Of a stretch of DNA of 64,000 nt, positions 1 through 9,387 are shown one piece after another (the first letter of the stretch is position 1; each line of letters begins with the position of its first letter). The translations under genes were made by a program, and so were the position numbers. Under the pieces are notes generated by a model. That model was given only the letters and a program-made list of their open reading frames with translations, had not been told where the DNA came from and made no database searches. This DNA comes from Streptomyces sp. WAC08241 (GTDB taxonomy: Bacteria; Actinomycetota; Actinomycetes; Streptomycetales; Streptomycetaceae), in NCBI GenBank assembly GCA_007858575.1, contig CP042279.1, forward strand, positions 6,727,001 through 6,791,000, in the 5' to 3' direction.

Positions 1-47
1 AGGTGCGGCTCGACCGCCCGGTCCGCTGAGGTCTCCCTGCCGGGGGC

Positions 48-1002
48 TCACCGCAGGGTGAGGGGGTCTCCGCCGTGAAGCGGGTCAGCTTCTCGGGGTT
101 GCGGACGTAGTACAGGCCGGTGATGCGGCCGTCCACGACCCGGAGCGCCATGACGCCGTCGAACTCACCGTCCAGGTACACGGCGAGCGCCGGGTCCCCG
201 TTGACCGCCGTGGACGCGCAGGTGATCGCGGCCCCGGCCCTCGCGGAGCCGCCGAGGTAGAAGCGGGCCACCTTCCCGGCCCCGACGACCGGCCGCACCG
301 CGGCCCGCTTCACGCCGCCGCCGTCGCTCACCAGGACGACGTCGGGGCGAGCACGTCGAGGAGGCCCTGGAGGTCCCTGGCCTCGACGGCGTTCCGGAAC
401 GACTCCAGGGCCGCCCTGGCCTCGGACGGGGAGACCACCCGGCGGGGGCGGCGGGCGTCGACGTGCCGGCGGGCGCGGTGGGCGATCTGGCGGACGGCGG
501 CGGGGGTCTTGTCGACGGCGGCCGCGATCTCGTCGTACCCGACGCCGAAGGCCTCGCGCAGCACGAAGACGGCGCGCTCGGTCGGCGACAGCGTTTCGAG
601 GACGAGCATCATCGCCATCGACACGCTCTCGGCGAGCTCGGCGTCCTCGGCCACGTCCGGCGCGGTCAACAGCGGCTCGGGCAGCCACGGGCCGACGTAC
701 GCCTCCCGGCGGCGGCTCGCCGCGCGCAGCCGGTTGAGCGCCTGCCGGGTCGTGATCCGGACCAGATAGGCGCGCCGGTCGCGCACCTGCTCCAGACCGA
801 CCTCGATCCAGCGCAGCCAGGTCTCCTGGAGGACGTCCTCGGCGTCGGCGGCGGAGCCGAGCATCTCGTACGCGACGGTGAAGAGCAGATTGCGATGGGC
901 GAGGAAGGCGTCGGTGGCGGGGTCGGTACGGCGCGGGTCGGCTCCGGGCCGGTTCACGTGGGGCTCTCTCGCGTCGAGTCGCGTCACATCGGGTTTCGTC
1001 AC
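48..1002 (-). CDS. ECF41-type RNA polymerase sigma factor with SnoaL-like C-terminal domain
   Basis: Alternative sigma factor with sigma-2 and sigma-4 regions in the first 190 residues and a SnoaL-like domain behind them. The ECF41 hallmarks are visible: WLPEPLL between the regions, DGGG(V)K in the C-terminal domain and NPEKL near the end. In this family the C-terminal domain replaces a separate anti-sigma factor (family knowledge). The GTG at 1002 is chosen because AGGGAG lies 5 nt upstream and it overlaps the stop of the flavoenzyme gene (GTGA). A C is missing from a C run near 346, and another is probably missing near 70, so the last 90 residues are read in the next frame. The neighbouring oxidoreductase fits the usual ECF41 context. 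It probably controls that gene. Confidence 0.9.
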
Positions 1003-2339
1003 GTCGGCTCCCTCAGGACCGGGGCGGGCTGCCGGCGGCCCGGGGAGGGCTTCCGGGGTGCTTGGGGTGCTTGGGGTACTCGTAGTGCTCGCGGTACTCG
1101 GGGCGCTCGCGGTACTCGCGGTACTCGGGGCGCTCGCGGTACTCGCGGTGCTCGGAGCAAGAGCCTCTCCCGTACGCCCCGCCCGTGCCAGCCGCCGGCG
1201 CCGCGTGCTGCCGGGGATGCGGTGCAGACGGTACGAACCGGGGCACCGGCCTCGCCCGCCAGGTGTCCGACGATGCCCGCGCAGACCTTCTCCTTGAGCT
1301 TCGCGCCGACGCGCCCGTCGACGTGGAACCGGACGGCGGTGTCGCGGCGGGCGAACTGGAAGATGCCCTCCTGCCGCCCGAGGCTGATGCACTGGCCCGC
1401 GAAGGACTCGTTGAGGGGCTCGGGCCGTTCCCCGCGATCCGGGCGAGCACGGTGTCGGCGGCCCGCGCGCCCAGCGGGATCGCGGCCTGGCAGCTCATCC
1501 GCAGCGGCAGGCCCGAGGGCGCCGCCGAGTCCCCGGCCGCGACGACGCGCTCGTCGTCCACGCTGGTCAGCGTCTCGTCGGTGAGCAGGCGGCCCAGGGC
1601 GTCGGTGCTCAGTCTGCTGCGCGCGGCCAGGTCGGGCACGCCGAAACCGGCCGTCCAGATCGTCACCGTGCTCGGCAGCTCGCGGCCGTCGGCGAGCCGT
1701 ACGGCCTCGCGGGTCACTTCGGTGACCCTCGTACCGGGGCCGTCGAGGACGGTGACCCCGAGCCGGGCCATCCGCCGGGCGACGGAGCGCCGGCCCCGGG
1801 CGTGCAGGTACGGGCCGAGCACGCCGCCGCAGACCAGGGTCACGGCACGGCCGGCCTCCGCCAGCTCGGCGGCGGTCTCGATGCCGGTCGGACCGGCCCC
1901 GACGACCGCCACCGGCGCCGTCGCGGGCACGGCGTCGAGCGCCGACCGCAGCCGCTCGGCCTCCTCCAGGGAGGCGATCGGGCGGGCGAACTCGTCGGCC
2001 CCCGGGACGTCCGGGTCGGCGCTCCCGCTGCCCACGGCGTAGACGAGGTAGTCGTAGCCGAGCGTGCCGCCGTCGGCCAGTGTCACTCGGCGCCCGGCGG
2101 TGTCGATCCGCTCGACGCTGCCGACCGTCAGCCGGACGCGCCCGCCCAGCACCTCCGGGAAGCCGACGACCGCCTCGCCGGTCCCGCCCACCAGTTGAGT
2201 GCAGCCGGACGCGGTGGACGAACGACGGACGCGGGTTGACCAGCGTCACGGTCACGTCGTCGCGCCGCGTCAGCCGGTTGGCCGCCATGACACCGGCGTA
2301 CCCGCCGCCGATCACGACCACTTCGGTGTTCCCGGTCAT
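999..2339 (-). CDS. FAD-dependent NDH-2-like oxidoreductase
   Basis: Pyridine nucleotide-disulphide oxidoreductase of the type II NADH dehydrogenase kind: a single-subunit flavoprotein that passes electrons from NADH to an acceptor, probably a quinone at the membrane. Visible motifs are the FAD Rossmann loop VVVIGGGYAGVMAANRL at the N-terminus, the NADH loop VAVVGAGPTGIETAAELAE near residue 150 and the C-terminal FAD motif RVVAAGDSAAP. Frameshifts near 2190 and 1415 break the reading frame. The last 70 residues are low-complexity sequence from a 9-bp minisatellite, and the stop overlaps the sigma-factor start, so the two are probably cotranscribed. A closer substrate assignment is not possible from sequence. 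Confidence 0.85.
   Translation of the reverse strand: MTGNTEVVVIGGGYAGVMAANRLTRRDDVTVTLVNPRPSFVHRVRLHSTGGRDRRGGRRLPGGAGRARPADGRQRRADRHRRAPSDTGRRRHARLRLPRLRRGQRERRPGRPGGRRVRPPDRLPGGGRAAAVGARRRARDGAGGGRRGRSDRHRDRRRAGGGRPCRDPGLRRRARPVPARPGPALRRPADGPARGHRPRRPRYEGHRSDPRGRTARRRPRAAEHGDDLDGRFRRARPGRAQQTEHRRPGPPAHRRDADQRGRRARRRGRGLGGALGPAAADELPGRDPAGRAGRRHRARPDRGERPEPLNESFAGQCISLGRQEGIFQFARRDTAVRFHVDGRVGAKLKEKVCAGIVGHLAGEAGAPVRTVCTASPAARGAGGWHGRGVRERLLLRAPRVPRAPRVPRVPRAPRVPRALRVPQAPQAPRKPSPGRRQPAPVLREPT
1058..1156. repeat. 9-bp minisatellite, 11 units
   Basis: Eleven consecutive 9-bp units related to GTACTCGCG on the plus strand, with no interruption. The array lies in the 3' part of the flavoenzyme reading frame just ahead of the sigma factor. 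The 9-bp unit keeps all frames open, and in the flavoenzyme frame it encodes a Pro/Arg/Val-rich tail. Confidence 0.9.
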
Positions 2340-2693
2340 GGTGTCTCCTCCACGTCAAGGGATCCGCTCAGGAATCCGCCCGGGGATCCGCTCAAGGAAT
2401 CCGCCCGGGGGATTTGCTCAAGAGATCCGCTCGGGGGATCCGTCCAAGGGATCCCCTCTTCGATTTCAAGGGGTTCGCCCTCAAGACACCGCGCGCCCGT
2501 CTTCTGTGACACCTTCCGCACCGCGTGACGCGGATCACTCCCGGGGAGTACCGCACAGGTTTACCCGGCATCAACTCACCGTGGGACGCGCGGACGCGGC
2601 CGGACCCTAACGTCTTCCCTGTCCATGACCGACCCGTGAGTCACTGGGACCGGGCCGCACGCGGCCGGAACCGGTGCGGTCCGAGGGGATCAC
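2340..2693. other. Intergenic region between divergent genes
   Basis: About 350 bp between the flavoenzyme and the secreted SH3-like gene, which are divergently transcribed. It holds a degenerate repeat array in its first third and must contain the promoters of both genes. I could not assign convincing -35/-10 boxes and see no further gene. Confidence 0.5.
2359..2457. repeat. Degenerate 23-26 bp tandem repeat, 4 units
   Basis: Four imperfect tandem units, each built from GGGATCCGCTCA followed by GGAATCCGCCCG or a variant. The unit length is not a multiple of three, in keeping with its intergenic position just upstream of the flavoenzyme start. Confidence 0.65.
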
Positions 2694-3073
2694 ATGTTCC
2701 GTCCACGCAGGAAGCCCGTGTCCGTCGTCGCGGCCGCCACCGCCGCGCTCTTCGCCGCGGGCCTCGCCCTCGCGCCGGGCGCCTCCGCCGACGCCTTCCG
2801 CTGCGGCTCGTCCGGCAGCGACCCCAGGGCCTGGTGCGCCTACGTGCAGAAGGCCCCCAACGGCCTGAAGGTCCACAGCAGGCCGAGCACGACCTCCACC
2901 ACCCTCTGGACCCTCGCCAACGGCGCCAAGGTCGAGGTCGACTGCTGGACCACCGGCACCTCCGTCAACGGCTACAACATCTGGGCCGGCTCTACACCGC
3001 CTCCGGCTACCGCTACGTCAGCGACTACTACCCGACCACGGGCCGCATCCAGAACTACGTGGCCCACTGCTGA
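2694..3073 (+). CDS. Small secreted SH3-like domain protein
   Basis: About 125 residues. A Sec signal peptide is clear: an Arg/Lys-rich start, a hydrophobic stretch rich in Ala and Leu, and an AxA site ending at GASA near residue 32. The mature part resembles bacterial SH3 domains (LKVHSRPSTTSTTLWTL, VEVDCW, then YRYVSDYY), which in secreted actinobacterial proteins often bind cell wall. Four cysteines could form disulphides. One C is missing near 2990, after NIWA, and the end RLYTASGYRYVSDYY is read in another frame. It stands alone, convergent with the TerD-fusion gene and closed by a strong terminator. The exact role is unknown. Confidence 0.75.
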
Positions 3074-3088
3074 CCACACCCGATACGC

Positions 3089-3122
3089 CCCGCGTGCGCG
3101 GTACGGGGTCCGCGCACGCGGG
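3089..3122. terminator. Bidirectional hairpin terminator
   Basis: Perfect 13-bp inverted repeat, arms 3089-3101 and 3110-3122, with an 8-nt loop. It sits 16 nt after the SH3-like gene stop and 38 bp from the end of the convergent TerD-fusion gene, so it probably serves both. Confidence 0.85.
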
Positions 3123-3160
3123 CCCTTCCGCCCCGACGGCCACCCGGCCGAGCCCCGGGG

Positions 3161-5027
3161 CTACTCCACGTCGACGCCGTACCCCCGTACGAGGGCTTCC
3201 AGGCCGTGGTCGTACCCCTGCCCGACCGCGCGGAAGCGCCACCGCGGGCCCCGGCGGTAGATCTCGGCGAGGAGCAGGGTGCGTTCGCTGGTGGCGGCGT
3301 CCAGGGTGGCCTGGGCCGTGGCAGGCGCGTCGACGCCCGGCGCGAGGGTGAGTTGGACCGCTCCGATGTCCCCGAAGGCGGCGGCACCGTCGATGGCGGC
3401 GGCGATCGCGATCCTGTGGGCGGCCGGAGGCAGCGCCGCGAGGTCGACGGCGATCGTCTGCTCGGTCGGGCCGTCGCAGAGGAGACGGACGGTCCCGTCG
3501 GGGCTTTCCGGGGCGCTGTAGAAGACGAAGTCCCCGTCGCAGGAGACCTGCTCGTCCTCGTCCAGGACGAAGGCGACGACGTCGATCTCGCAGTCGGTCT
3601 GCCGTGCCCAGGAGGCGCTCACGTGCCAGCGTTCGGCGGTGGACGGCGTGGGAGGTCGATGACTCCGCCGCGCGGCAGGACATCGGTCGTCGCGTCGGCC
3701 CGGGCGGGAGTCTCGGCCTGCTCGGGGCAGGCGTCCCGAGCCAGGCGGGTTCGCGGACCGGCAGCCCCAGCGCGGTGACGCGGGCCATGCGGCGGTCGCG
3801 CTCGCCGCCGGGGAGGAGGACGACGTCGGTGACGCTCGCCGAGAGGTAGATTGCGGCGGCACCGCCCATGTCGACGACCCGGGCCCGGGCGGCGGCGGCC
3901 TCCTCGTGGGCACCGCCCAGAATCAGCACCCGTCGGCGGCCGAACGGCTTGGCGGGAGGAGCGGGCTCGGACTCAGGCCGCCTGGGTGCCGGCACGTCCG
4001 CGACGGTGGCGGTGACGGTGGTGACCACGACCGGGGTGGTGTCGGCGTCGGCATCGCGGGCGGCGTGGCCGGGGATACGGCCTCCGGGGCCGCCTGCGGC
4101 ACCTGGTCCTCGTGCCGTGTCCCGGGGCGCACCTCGCCCAGCAGCTTCAGGAAGGTGTGCTCGTCGACGACCGGGACGCCCTCGGCGATCGCGCGCCGTG
4201 CCTTCGCCGAGCCCGAGGCCGCGTCGTTGGTGACGAGGGCGCTGGTGTGCCGGCTGACCGACGACATGATGTTCAGACCGGCGGCGACGGCCCGGGCCAC
4301 CAGCTCGGCCCGGAGGTCGCGGTCTCGCCCGTGACGGCGATCTTCATGCCTTGGACGAGCGGGCCGCCGGGCGCCGGGCGGCCGGGATTCCGGTAGGCGC
4401 ACGGGGTCTTCGGCGGGTTCGGCGCGAACTGCGGGTCCTGCCGGGGCGGGCAGGACACCAGCGGCAGCGGGACGTCGAGCCGCGCGGCTTCGGCGAGGGA
4501 GGACCGGAAGATCCCCGCGAGGACACGGGCGTCGTCCAGTGCGTCATGGGCGTTGGTCTGCGGCACGCCGTAGTGGGCGGCCAGCGACGCCAGGCTGAGG
4601 TCCGCGGCGGGCGGCTCCACGCGCCGGTTCAGGCCAGGGTGCACAGGCGCTGGGAGACCGGGAGGTAGAGCCGGGCGCGGGCGAACTCATGGGCCAGGAA
4701 GTCGTAGTCGAACTGTGCGTTGTGGGCCACCATGACGCGGTCCTGCAGGAGCGCGCCGATCCGCCCGGCCACCTGCCCGAAGGTCGGGGCGCCGCTCAGC
4801 CGTTCCGCGGTCAGGCCGTGGACGTGCACGGGGCCGGGGTCGCAGCCCGGGTTCAGCAGGGTGGAGTACTCGCCGTTCTGGACCCCGTCCGGCCCGAAGG
4901 TGAGCACCGCGACCGAGAGGACCCGATCGCGCCGGGCGACCAGGCCGGACGTCTCGACGTCGACCAGGGCCCAGTCATACGCGTAGTCGGGCAGGCGGGA
5001 CGCGTCGAGCGTGCTGAGGAGGGACAC
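3161..5027 (-). CDS. DEDDh exonuclease - BRCT - TerD fusion protein
   Basis: A composite of about 620 residues. Residues 1-165 are a DnaQ-like 3'-5' exonuclease: DVETSG carries the first acidic pair, AHNAQFDYDFL the second and HDALDDA the catalytic His/Asp. Residues 225-310 form a BRCT domain (MKIAVTGE...SALVTND...VVDEHTFLKLLG). A second BRCT-like segment (RVLILGGAHEE...VREPAWLG) follows a Pro-rich linker. The last 170 residues are a TerD domain with the calcium-binding stretch DEDEQVSCDGDFVFYS. TerD domains belong to the tellurite/chemical-stress Ter systems, where links to nucleic-acid enzymes are known. Single-base losses near 4632, 4310, 4072, 3770 and 3655 must be repaired. It is monocistronic. 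A role in DNA metabolism under stress is inferred. Confidence 0.85.
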
Positions 5028-5244
5028 GGCAGCAAGGATGATCCGGACACGATCGCCACTTCAACCAGAATGCCGTTTTGCCTCTTTGTCTCACTGGAAG
5101 CCGCCCCTGAACTCCAGACCGCTTTCGGTAGGGGCACTTGGCGGAAGGCGTCCACGCCCGGTCGCCACCGGACGGATCCGGCCTCCCCACCCCTCCGCCC
5201 GGCCGTTCCACCGATGGCCGAAAGACGTTCTTGACCAGCACGAA

Positions 5245-5264
5245 GGCCCTCCCGAAGGAGGGCC
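5245..5264 (-). terminator. Terminator of tRNA-Arg
   Basis: Perfect 8-bp stem GGCCCTCC/GGAGGGCC with a CGAA loop, 18 nt beyond the 3' end of the tRNA. Confidence 0.8.
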
Positions 5265-5281
5265 CGGCCGTACAGGAAAAG

Positions 5282-5354
5282 CGCCCCCGGCAGGACTCGA
5301 ACCTGCGGCCAAGTGCTTAGAAGGCACCTGCTCTATCCACTGAGCTACGGGGGC
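5282..5354 (-). tRNA. tRNA-Arg (anticodon TCT)
   Basis: A 73-nt cloverleaf. The acceptor pairs GCCCCCG/CGGGGGC, the D arm is GCTC...GAGC, the anticodon loop is CTTCTAA with anticodon TCT, and the T arm is GCAGG-TTCGAGT-CCTGC. The discriminator base is G and CCA is not encoded. It decodes AGA, a rare codon in this GC-rich genome. No integrated element or att-like duplication is seen beside it. Confidence 0.97.
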
Positions 5355-5441
5355 CGGGTGGTGGCCGTGGCCAGGAGCCCCTGGTGGGTGGGGTGTGGCC
5401 TGCCGGGACAAGGATAGGGCTCCGATCGCCTTGGCCCGGTT

Positions 5442-5508
5442 GCTTCACCTGCGTGGCACGTTGTGTAGGTTCGGTGAAGCGGAACGATAATCGCAGGCAG
5501 GTGCGATT
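5442..5508. promoter_or_regulatory. Two inverted repeats upstream of the dynamin operon
   Basis: GCTTCACC (5442-5449) pairs with GGTGAAGC (5473-5480), and AATCGCA (5489-5495) pairs with TGCGATT (5502-5508) across GGCAGG. Both are perfect and lie 140-200 bp upstream of the GTPase gene in a locally AT-richer region. Operator function is inferred; the binding protein is unknown. Confidence 0.4.
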
Positions 5509-5645
5509 CGCGCAGCGCTTTTCGCATCGCTCGGGGCGGGTGTTGTGCACTCGTTATGCCCCGTCTTCCGGTCACCGCCCTTTTCTTCGGCGCGCAGGGC
5601 CCCCATACGCTTCAAAAACACTCATAAATTGGGCATTCTTCGCAT

Positions 5646-7261
5646 GTGGTGACCTTGGACGAACGGCCTCAGCTCATCGACGCACTCTCCGCCCTGCGCG
5701 ACCGTGTCGCCGCCGTGCGTCTCCCCTCCCGCTCCCCGGTGCGGATCGCGCCCGCCAGAACCGGGTCGAGCTGCTCGCCCAGCTCGACGACTACCTGGTG
5801 CCACGGCTGAAGGACCCCGACGCCCCGCTCCTCGCCGTCGTCGGCGGCTCCACCGGTGCCGGGAAGTCCACGCTCGTCAACTCCCTTGTGGGGCGGCGCG
5901 TCAGCGAGGCCGGTGTGCTCAGGCCCACCACCCGCACGCCCGTCCTCGTGTGCCACCCGGAGGACCACCACTGGTTCGCCGGAATGCGCGTCCTCCGGCA
6001 GCTCACCCGCGTCTGGCTGCCCCAGGCCGACGAGGACCACCCCGCCGACGAACCCGACCCCGGCGAGAACGCCCTCCGCGTCGAGACCGCCTCCTCCCTG
6101 CCCCGGGGCCTCGCCCTGCTCGACTCGCCCGACATCGACTCCCTCGTCGTCGAGAACCGCCTCCTCGCCGCCGAGTTGGTCTGCGCCGCCGACATCTGGG
6201 TCATGGTCACCACCGCCTCCCGGTACGCCGACGCCGTCCCCTGGCACCTCCTCCGTACCGCCAAGGAGTACGACGCCACCCTCGTCACCGTCCTCGACCG
6301 CGTCCCCCACCAGGTCATCGGCGAGGTCTCCCGCCAGTACGGCGCGCTGCTCGACCGGGCCGGGCTCGGCGACGTGCCCCGCTTCACCATCCCCGAGCTG
6401 CCCGAGTCCACCGGCGGCGGCAGCGGACTGCTGCCCGACAGCGCCGTCACCGCCCTCCGCGGCTGGCTCGCCCACCGTGCCCAGGACCCGGCCGCCCACC
6501 AGCAGGCCGCCGACCGGACCGCCTTCGGCGTCATCGACTCCCTCGACACCCGGCTGCCCGAGCTGGCCGGCGCGGTCTCCGCCCAGTACGCCGCCGCCGT
6601 ACGCCTCGGCGGCGTCGTCGAGGCCGCCTACCACGAGCAGGGCAGACGGGTCCGCAAGCAGCTCGGCCGCGGCGCCGTCCTCGCCGGCGACGCCCGCGCC
6701 CGCTGGCGCGCCTACCCCGCGACAGCACCGCCGACGAGCTCCTGGACGCCCTCGCCGAATCCCTCGCAGCCCTCCTCCACTGCGCGGTCTCCGCCGCCGA
6801 GGAACGGGTGCGGGACGCCTGGCGCCACGAGCCCGCCGCCGAGGCCCTCGGCCCGGTGCGGACCTGCGCCGACCGGGAGACCGGCGAGCGGATCGGCGTC
6901 GAGGTGCGCCGCTGGCGCCGCGTGCTCGAAGAACTGGCCGACGAGGAGGTACGGGCCGTCGAACGCCCCGCCGGCTCCCGCGGGCCCTCCCCGAGGCCGA
7001 CACCGTCGCCGCCCTCCTCGCCGCCTCCCTCCTCGGTGGCCGCCGCACCCGCCCCGCCGGCGAGCGCCTCGCCGAACTCCTCGGTGCCCAGGTCGCCCTG
7101 CGGCTGCGCGACAAGGGCGGCGAACTGGTCGTCTCGTACGTCGACCGTGTCCTGCACGCCGAACGCGACCGGCGCCTCGCCCCCTCGACGCGCTCGACGT
7201 GACCCCCGAGCCGCAGGCGGAGCTGATCGCCGCGCTCTCCGTACCGCAGAAGGAGAAGTGA
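5646..7261 (+). CDS. dynA: Dynamin-like GTPase, first of a pair (DynA-like)
   Basis: Large dynamin/YfjP-type GTPase of about 540 residues. G1 is GGSTGAGKSTLVN near residue 70 and G3 is LLDSPDID. The remainder is helix-rich. I see no membrane segment. It ends one base before the next GTPase gene starts, and single-stranded DNA-binding protein SsbB follows. Streptomyces dynA/dynB form a two-gene operon whose products stabilise sporulation Z-rings (family knowledge). Assignment to that pair rests on the tandem arrangement and the membrane hairpin in the second protein. Starts GTG 5646 and 5649 are in frame and no clear ribosome site precedes them, so a leaderless message is possible. Frameshifts near 5727, 6715 and 6985 need repair. 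Confidence 0.65.
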
Positions 7262-7262
7262 C

Positions 7263-9228
7263 GTGCAGCTCGAAGACGGGCGCAAGCGGGACCTCGGCCG
7301 GGATCAGCATCTCGATCGGGACCAGCATCTCGATCGGGACCAGCACCTCGGCCGGGACCAGCATCTCGATCGGGACCAGCACCTCGGCCGGGACCAGCAC
7401 CTCGGTCGGGATCGCGGCCACGAACCCCACCCCGGCCGTGAACAGGGACGCTGGGACGACGGGCTGATCGCGCGCCGCGCGGGCGAACGCGCCACCGCCC
7501 TCAAGGAGGAGCCCGCGAAGGGCCCCGGAGGAGACGGCGGCACGGACCCCGACGAGGACGCGGCCTCCTCCTTCGGCGGGCACTACGGCCGCCCCTCCGC
7601 CACCGCCTCGACGCCCTCCACGAGCTCGTCGGCCTCTCACGCGCGCGCGTGGAGAGCGACGCCTCGCCGAGGCCGGGCGCGTCTCGACGAGGCCGCCGCC
7701 CGCCAGCGGCTCTCCTCCCGGCACACCGTCATCGCCCTCGCGGGACCCACCGGAAGCGGCAAGTCCACGCTCTTCAACGCCCTCGCCGGCGTCGCCGTCT
7801 CCGAGACCGGCCTGCGCCGCCCCACCACCGCCGCGCCCATCGCGCTGAGCTGGTCCGAGGGCGCCGCCGGGCTCCTCGACCGGCTCGCCATCCCCAACCG
7901 GCTGCGCCGCCGGCCCTCGCGGGAGGCACCGGCGACACCGAACTCCAGGGCCTCGTCCTCGTCGACCTGCCCGACCACGACTCGGCCGTCACCGCCCACC
8001 GCGACCAGGTCGACCGGGTCCTCGGCCTCGTCGACGCCGTCATCTGGGTCGTCGACCCCGAGAAGTACGCCGACGCCGCCCTCCACGAGCGCTACCTCCG
8101 CCCCTCTCCGGACACGCCGAGGTCACCTTCGTCGTCCTCAACCAGATCGACCGGCTCGGCACCGACGCCGCCGACCTCGTCCTCGACGACCTGCGCCGCC
8201 TCCTCGACGAGGACGGCGTGGCCCTCGGCGAGCACGGCGAACCCGGCGCCACCGTCCTCGCCCTCTCCGCCCTGACCGGCGAGGGCGTCCCCGATCTGCG
8301 CGAACTCGTCGCCCGCTTCGTCCAGGAGAAGACCGCCCCCGAGCGCCGCCTCTCCGCCGACATCGACGCCGCCGCCGCCGGGCTGCGCCCCGCGTACGTC
8401 GCCGAGGGGCGCTCCGGCCTCGACGAGCGCGCCCGGGACGCCTTCACGGACCGCCTCGCCACCGCCGTCGGCGCCCAGGCCGCCGGCGAGGCCGCCGAGC
8501 GGGTCTGGCGCCGGGGCGCCATCCGCGCCTGCGGCACCCCTGGCTGCGGCTCTACCGCTGGTACGAGCGCAAGCGCGCGCACGGCTCCACCGACCCGCAC
8601 CTGATGCCGCCGGCCGAGGAGGAACTGACGGCACGCCAGCGCGTGGAGCAGGCCGTGCGGTTCGTCGCCGACGACGCCTCGCGCGGCCTTCCGGCCCCGT
8701 GGGCGCAGGCCGTGCCGCGAGGCGGCGACGCGCGGGGCGGACGGCCTCCCGAGGCCCTGGACGAACTGGCCGCCTCCCTCGGCGACCCGGCCGCCCGGCC
8801 GCCCCGGCCCGCCTGGTGGCCCGCGGCCGTCCTCGCCCAGGTCGTGATGACGCTCCTCCAGGTCTTCGGCGCGCTCTGGCTGGTGGGGCAGATCCTCGGC
8901 GTCCTGGAGCCCGGACTGCTCCCGCCGGTCCTCGTGATGCTCGCCGGCATCGTGGGCGGCCCGCTCGTCGAATGGGCCTGCGAGGGCGCGGTGAAGGGCC
9001 TGCGCGCCGGTACGGGCAGGAGGCCGAACGCCGACTGCGCGAGGCGGCTGCCGCCTGCGGCCGGGCCCGGGTGCTCGACCCGGTGGCGGCCGAGCTGGTG
9101 CGCTACCGCGAGGTGCGCGAGCAGTACGCGACGGTGGTCGGCAGCCGCACGCCGGTCCGGGTCGTGGGCGGACACCGCCCCGGTACGAGGCGCCTGGGCG
9201 CCACTCGTGCGGGCGCGCGGGGAGGTGA
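7263..9228 (+). CDS. dynB: Dynamin-like GTPase with membrane hairpin (DynB-like)
   Basis: Second GTPase of the pair. G1 is GPTGSGKSTLFN at about residue 165 and G3 is VDLPDHD. A C-terminal two-helix membrane hairpin (about 8815-8985) separates helical segments, as expected for a dynamin-like protein that remodels or tethers membrane. Before the GTPase domain lies a charged, repetitive region with six copies of a six-residue DQHL-x-R unit from an 18-bp minisatellite. The start is GTG 7263, directly after the upstream TGA. Several base losses occur (near 7585, 7665, 7910, 8105, 8530 and 9020). The C-terminus is uncertain: a stop at 9228 is likely, but the last helical frame stays open to 9391. 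Confidence 0.62.
7302..7409 (+). repeat. 18-bp coding minisatellite, 6 units
   Basis: Six exact-length 18-bp units of the GACCAGCATCTCGATCGG type, with variation mainly at three positions. Translated in the GTPase frame they give a repeated DQHLDR/DQHLGR hexapeptide. The array sits in the predicted disordered N-terminus of the DynB-like protein. Confidence 0.95.
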
Positions 9229-9387
9229 CCGTGACCTCTCCCCTCGCCGTTCTCACCCTTCCGGGTGGGGGAGTTGTCCACTGGTACGGGGTTTTCCCCA
9301 GGCTCCGGCGGGATCTTCCGGCTCGCCCCACCATGAGGACGGAAGGGCGCCCGGCCGAAGGGCGTCCCGTGGACATAGGGGCGGACC

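Noticed and set aside
463..1584. Long open frames on the plus strand opposite the sigma factor and flavoenzyme
   Set aside because: They have no ribosome site or recognisable motif and mirror minus-strand genes with clear domains; open antisense frames are expected at this GC content.
5282..5354. tRNA-Arg as an integration site for a mobile element
   Set aside because: No integrase, no repeated tRNA 3' end and no change in composition on either side.
7302..7409. Possible CRISPR or regulatory iteron array
   Set aside because: Units are directly adjacent, in frame with the GTPase, and 18 bp long; no replication genes are present.
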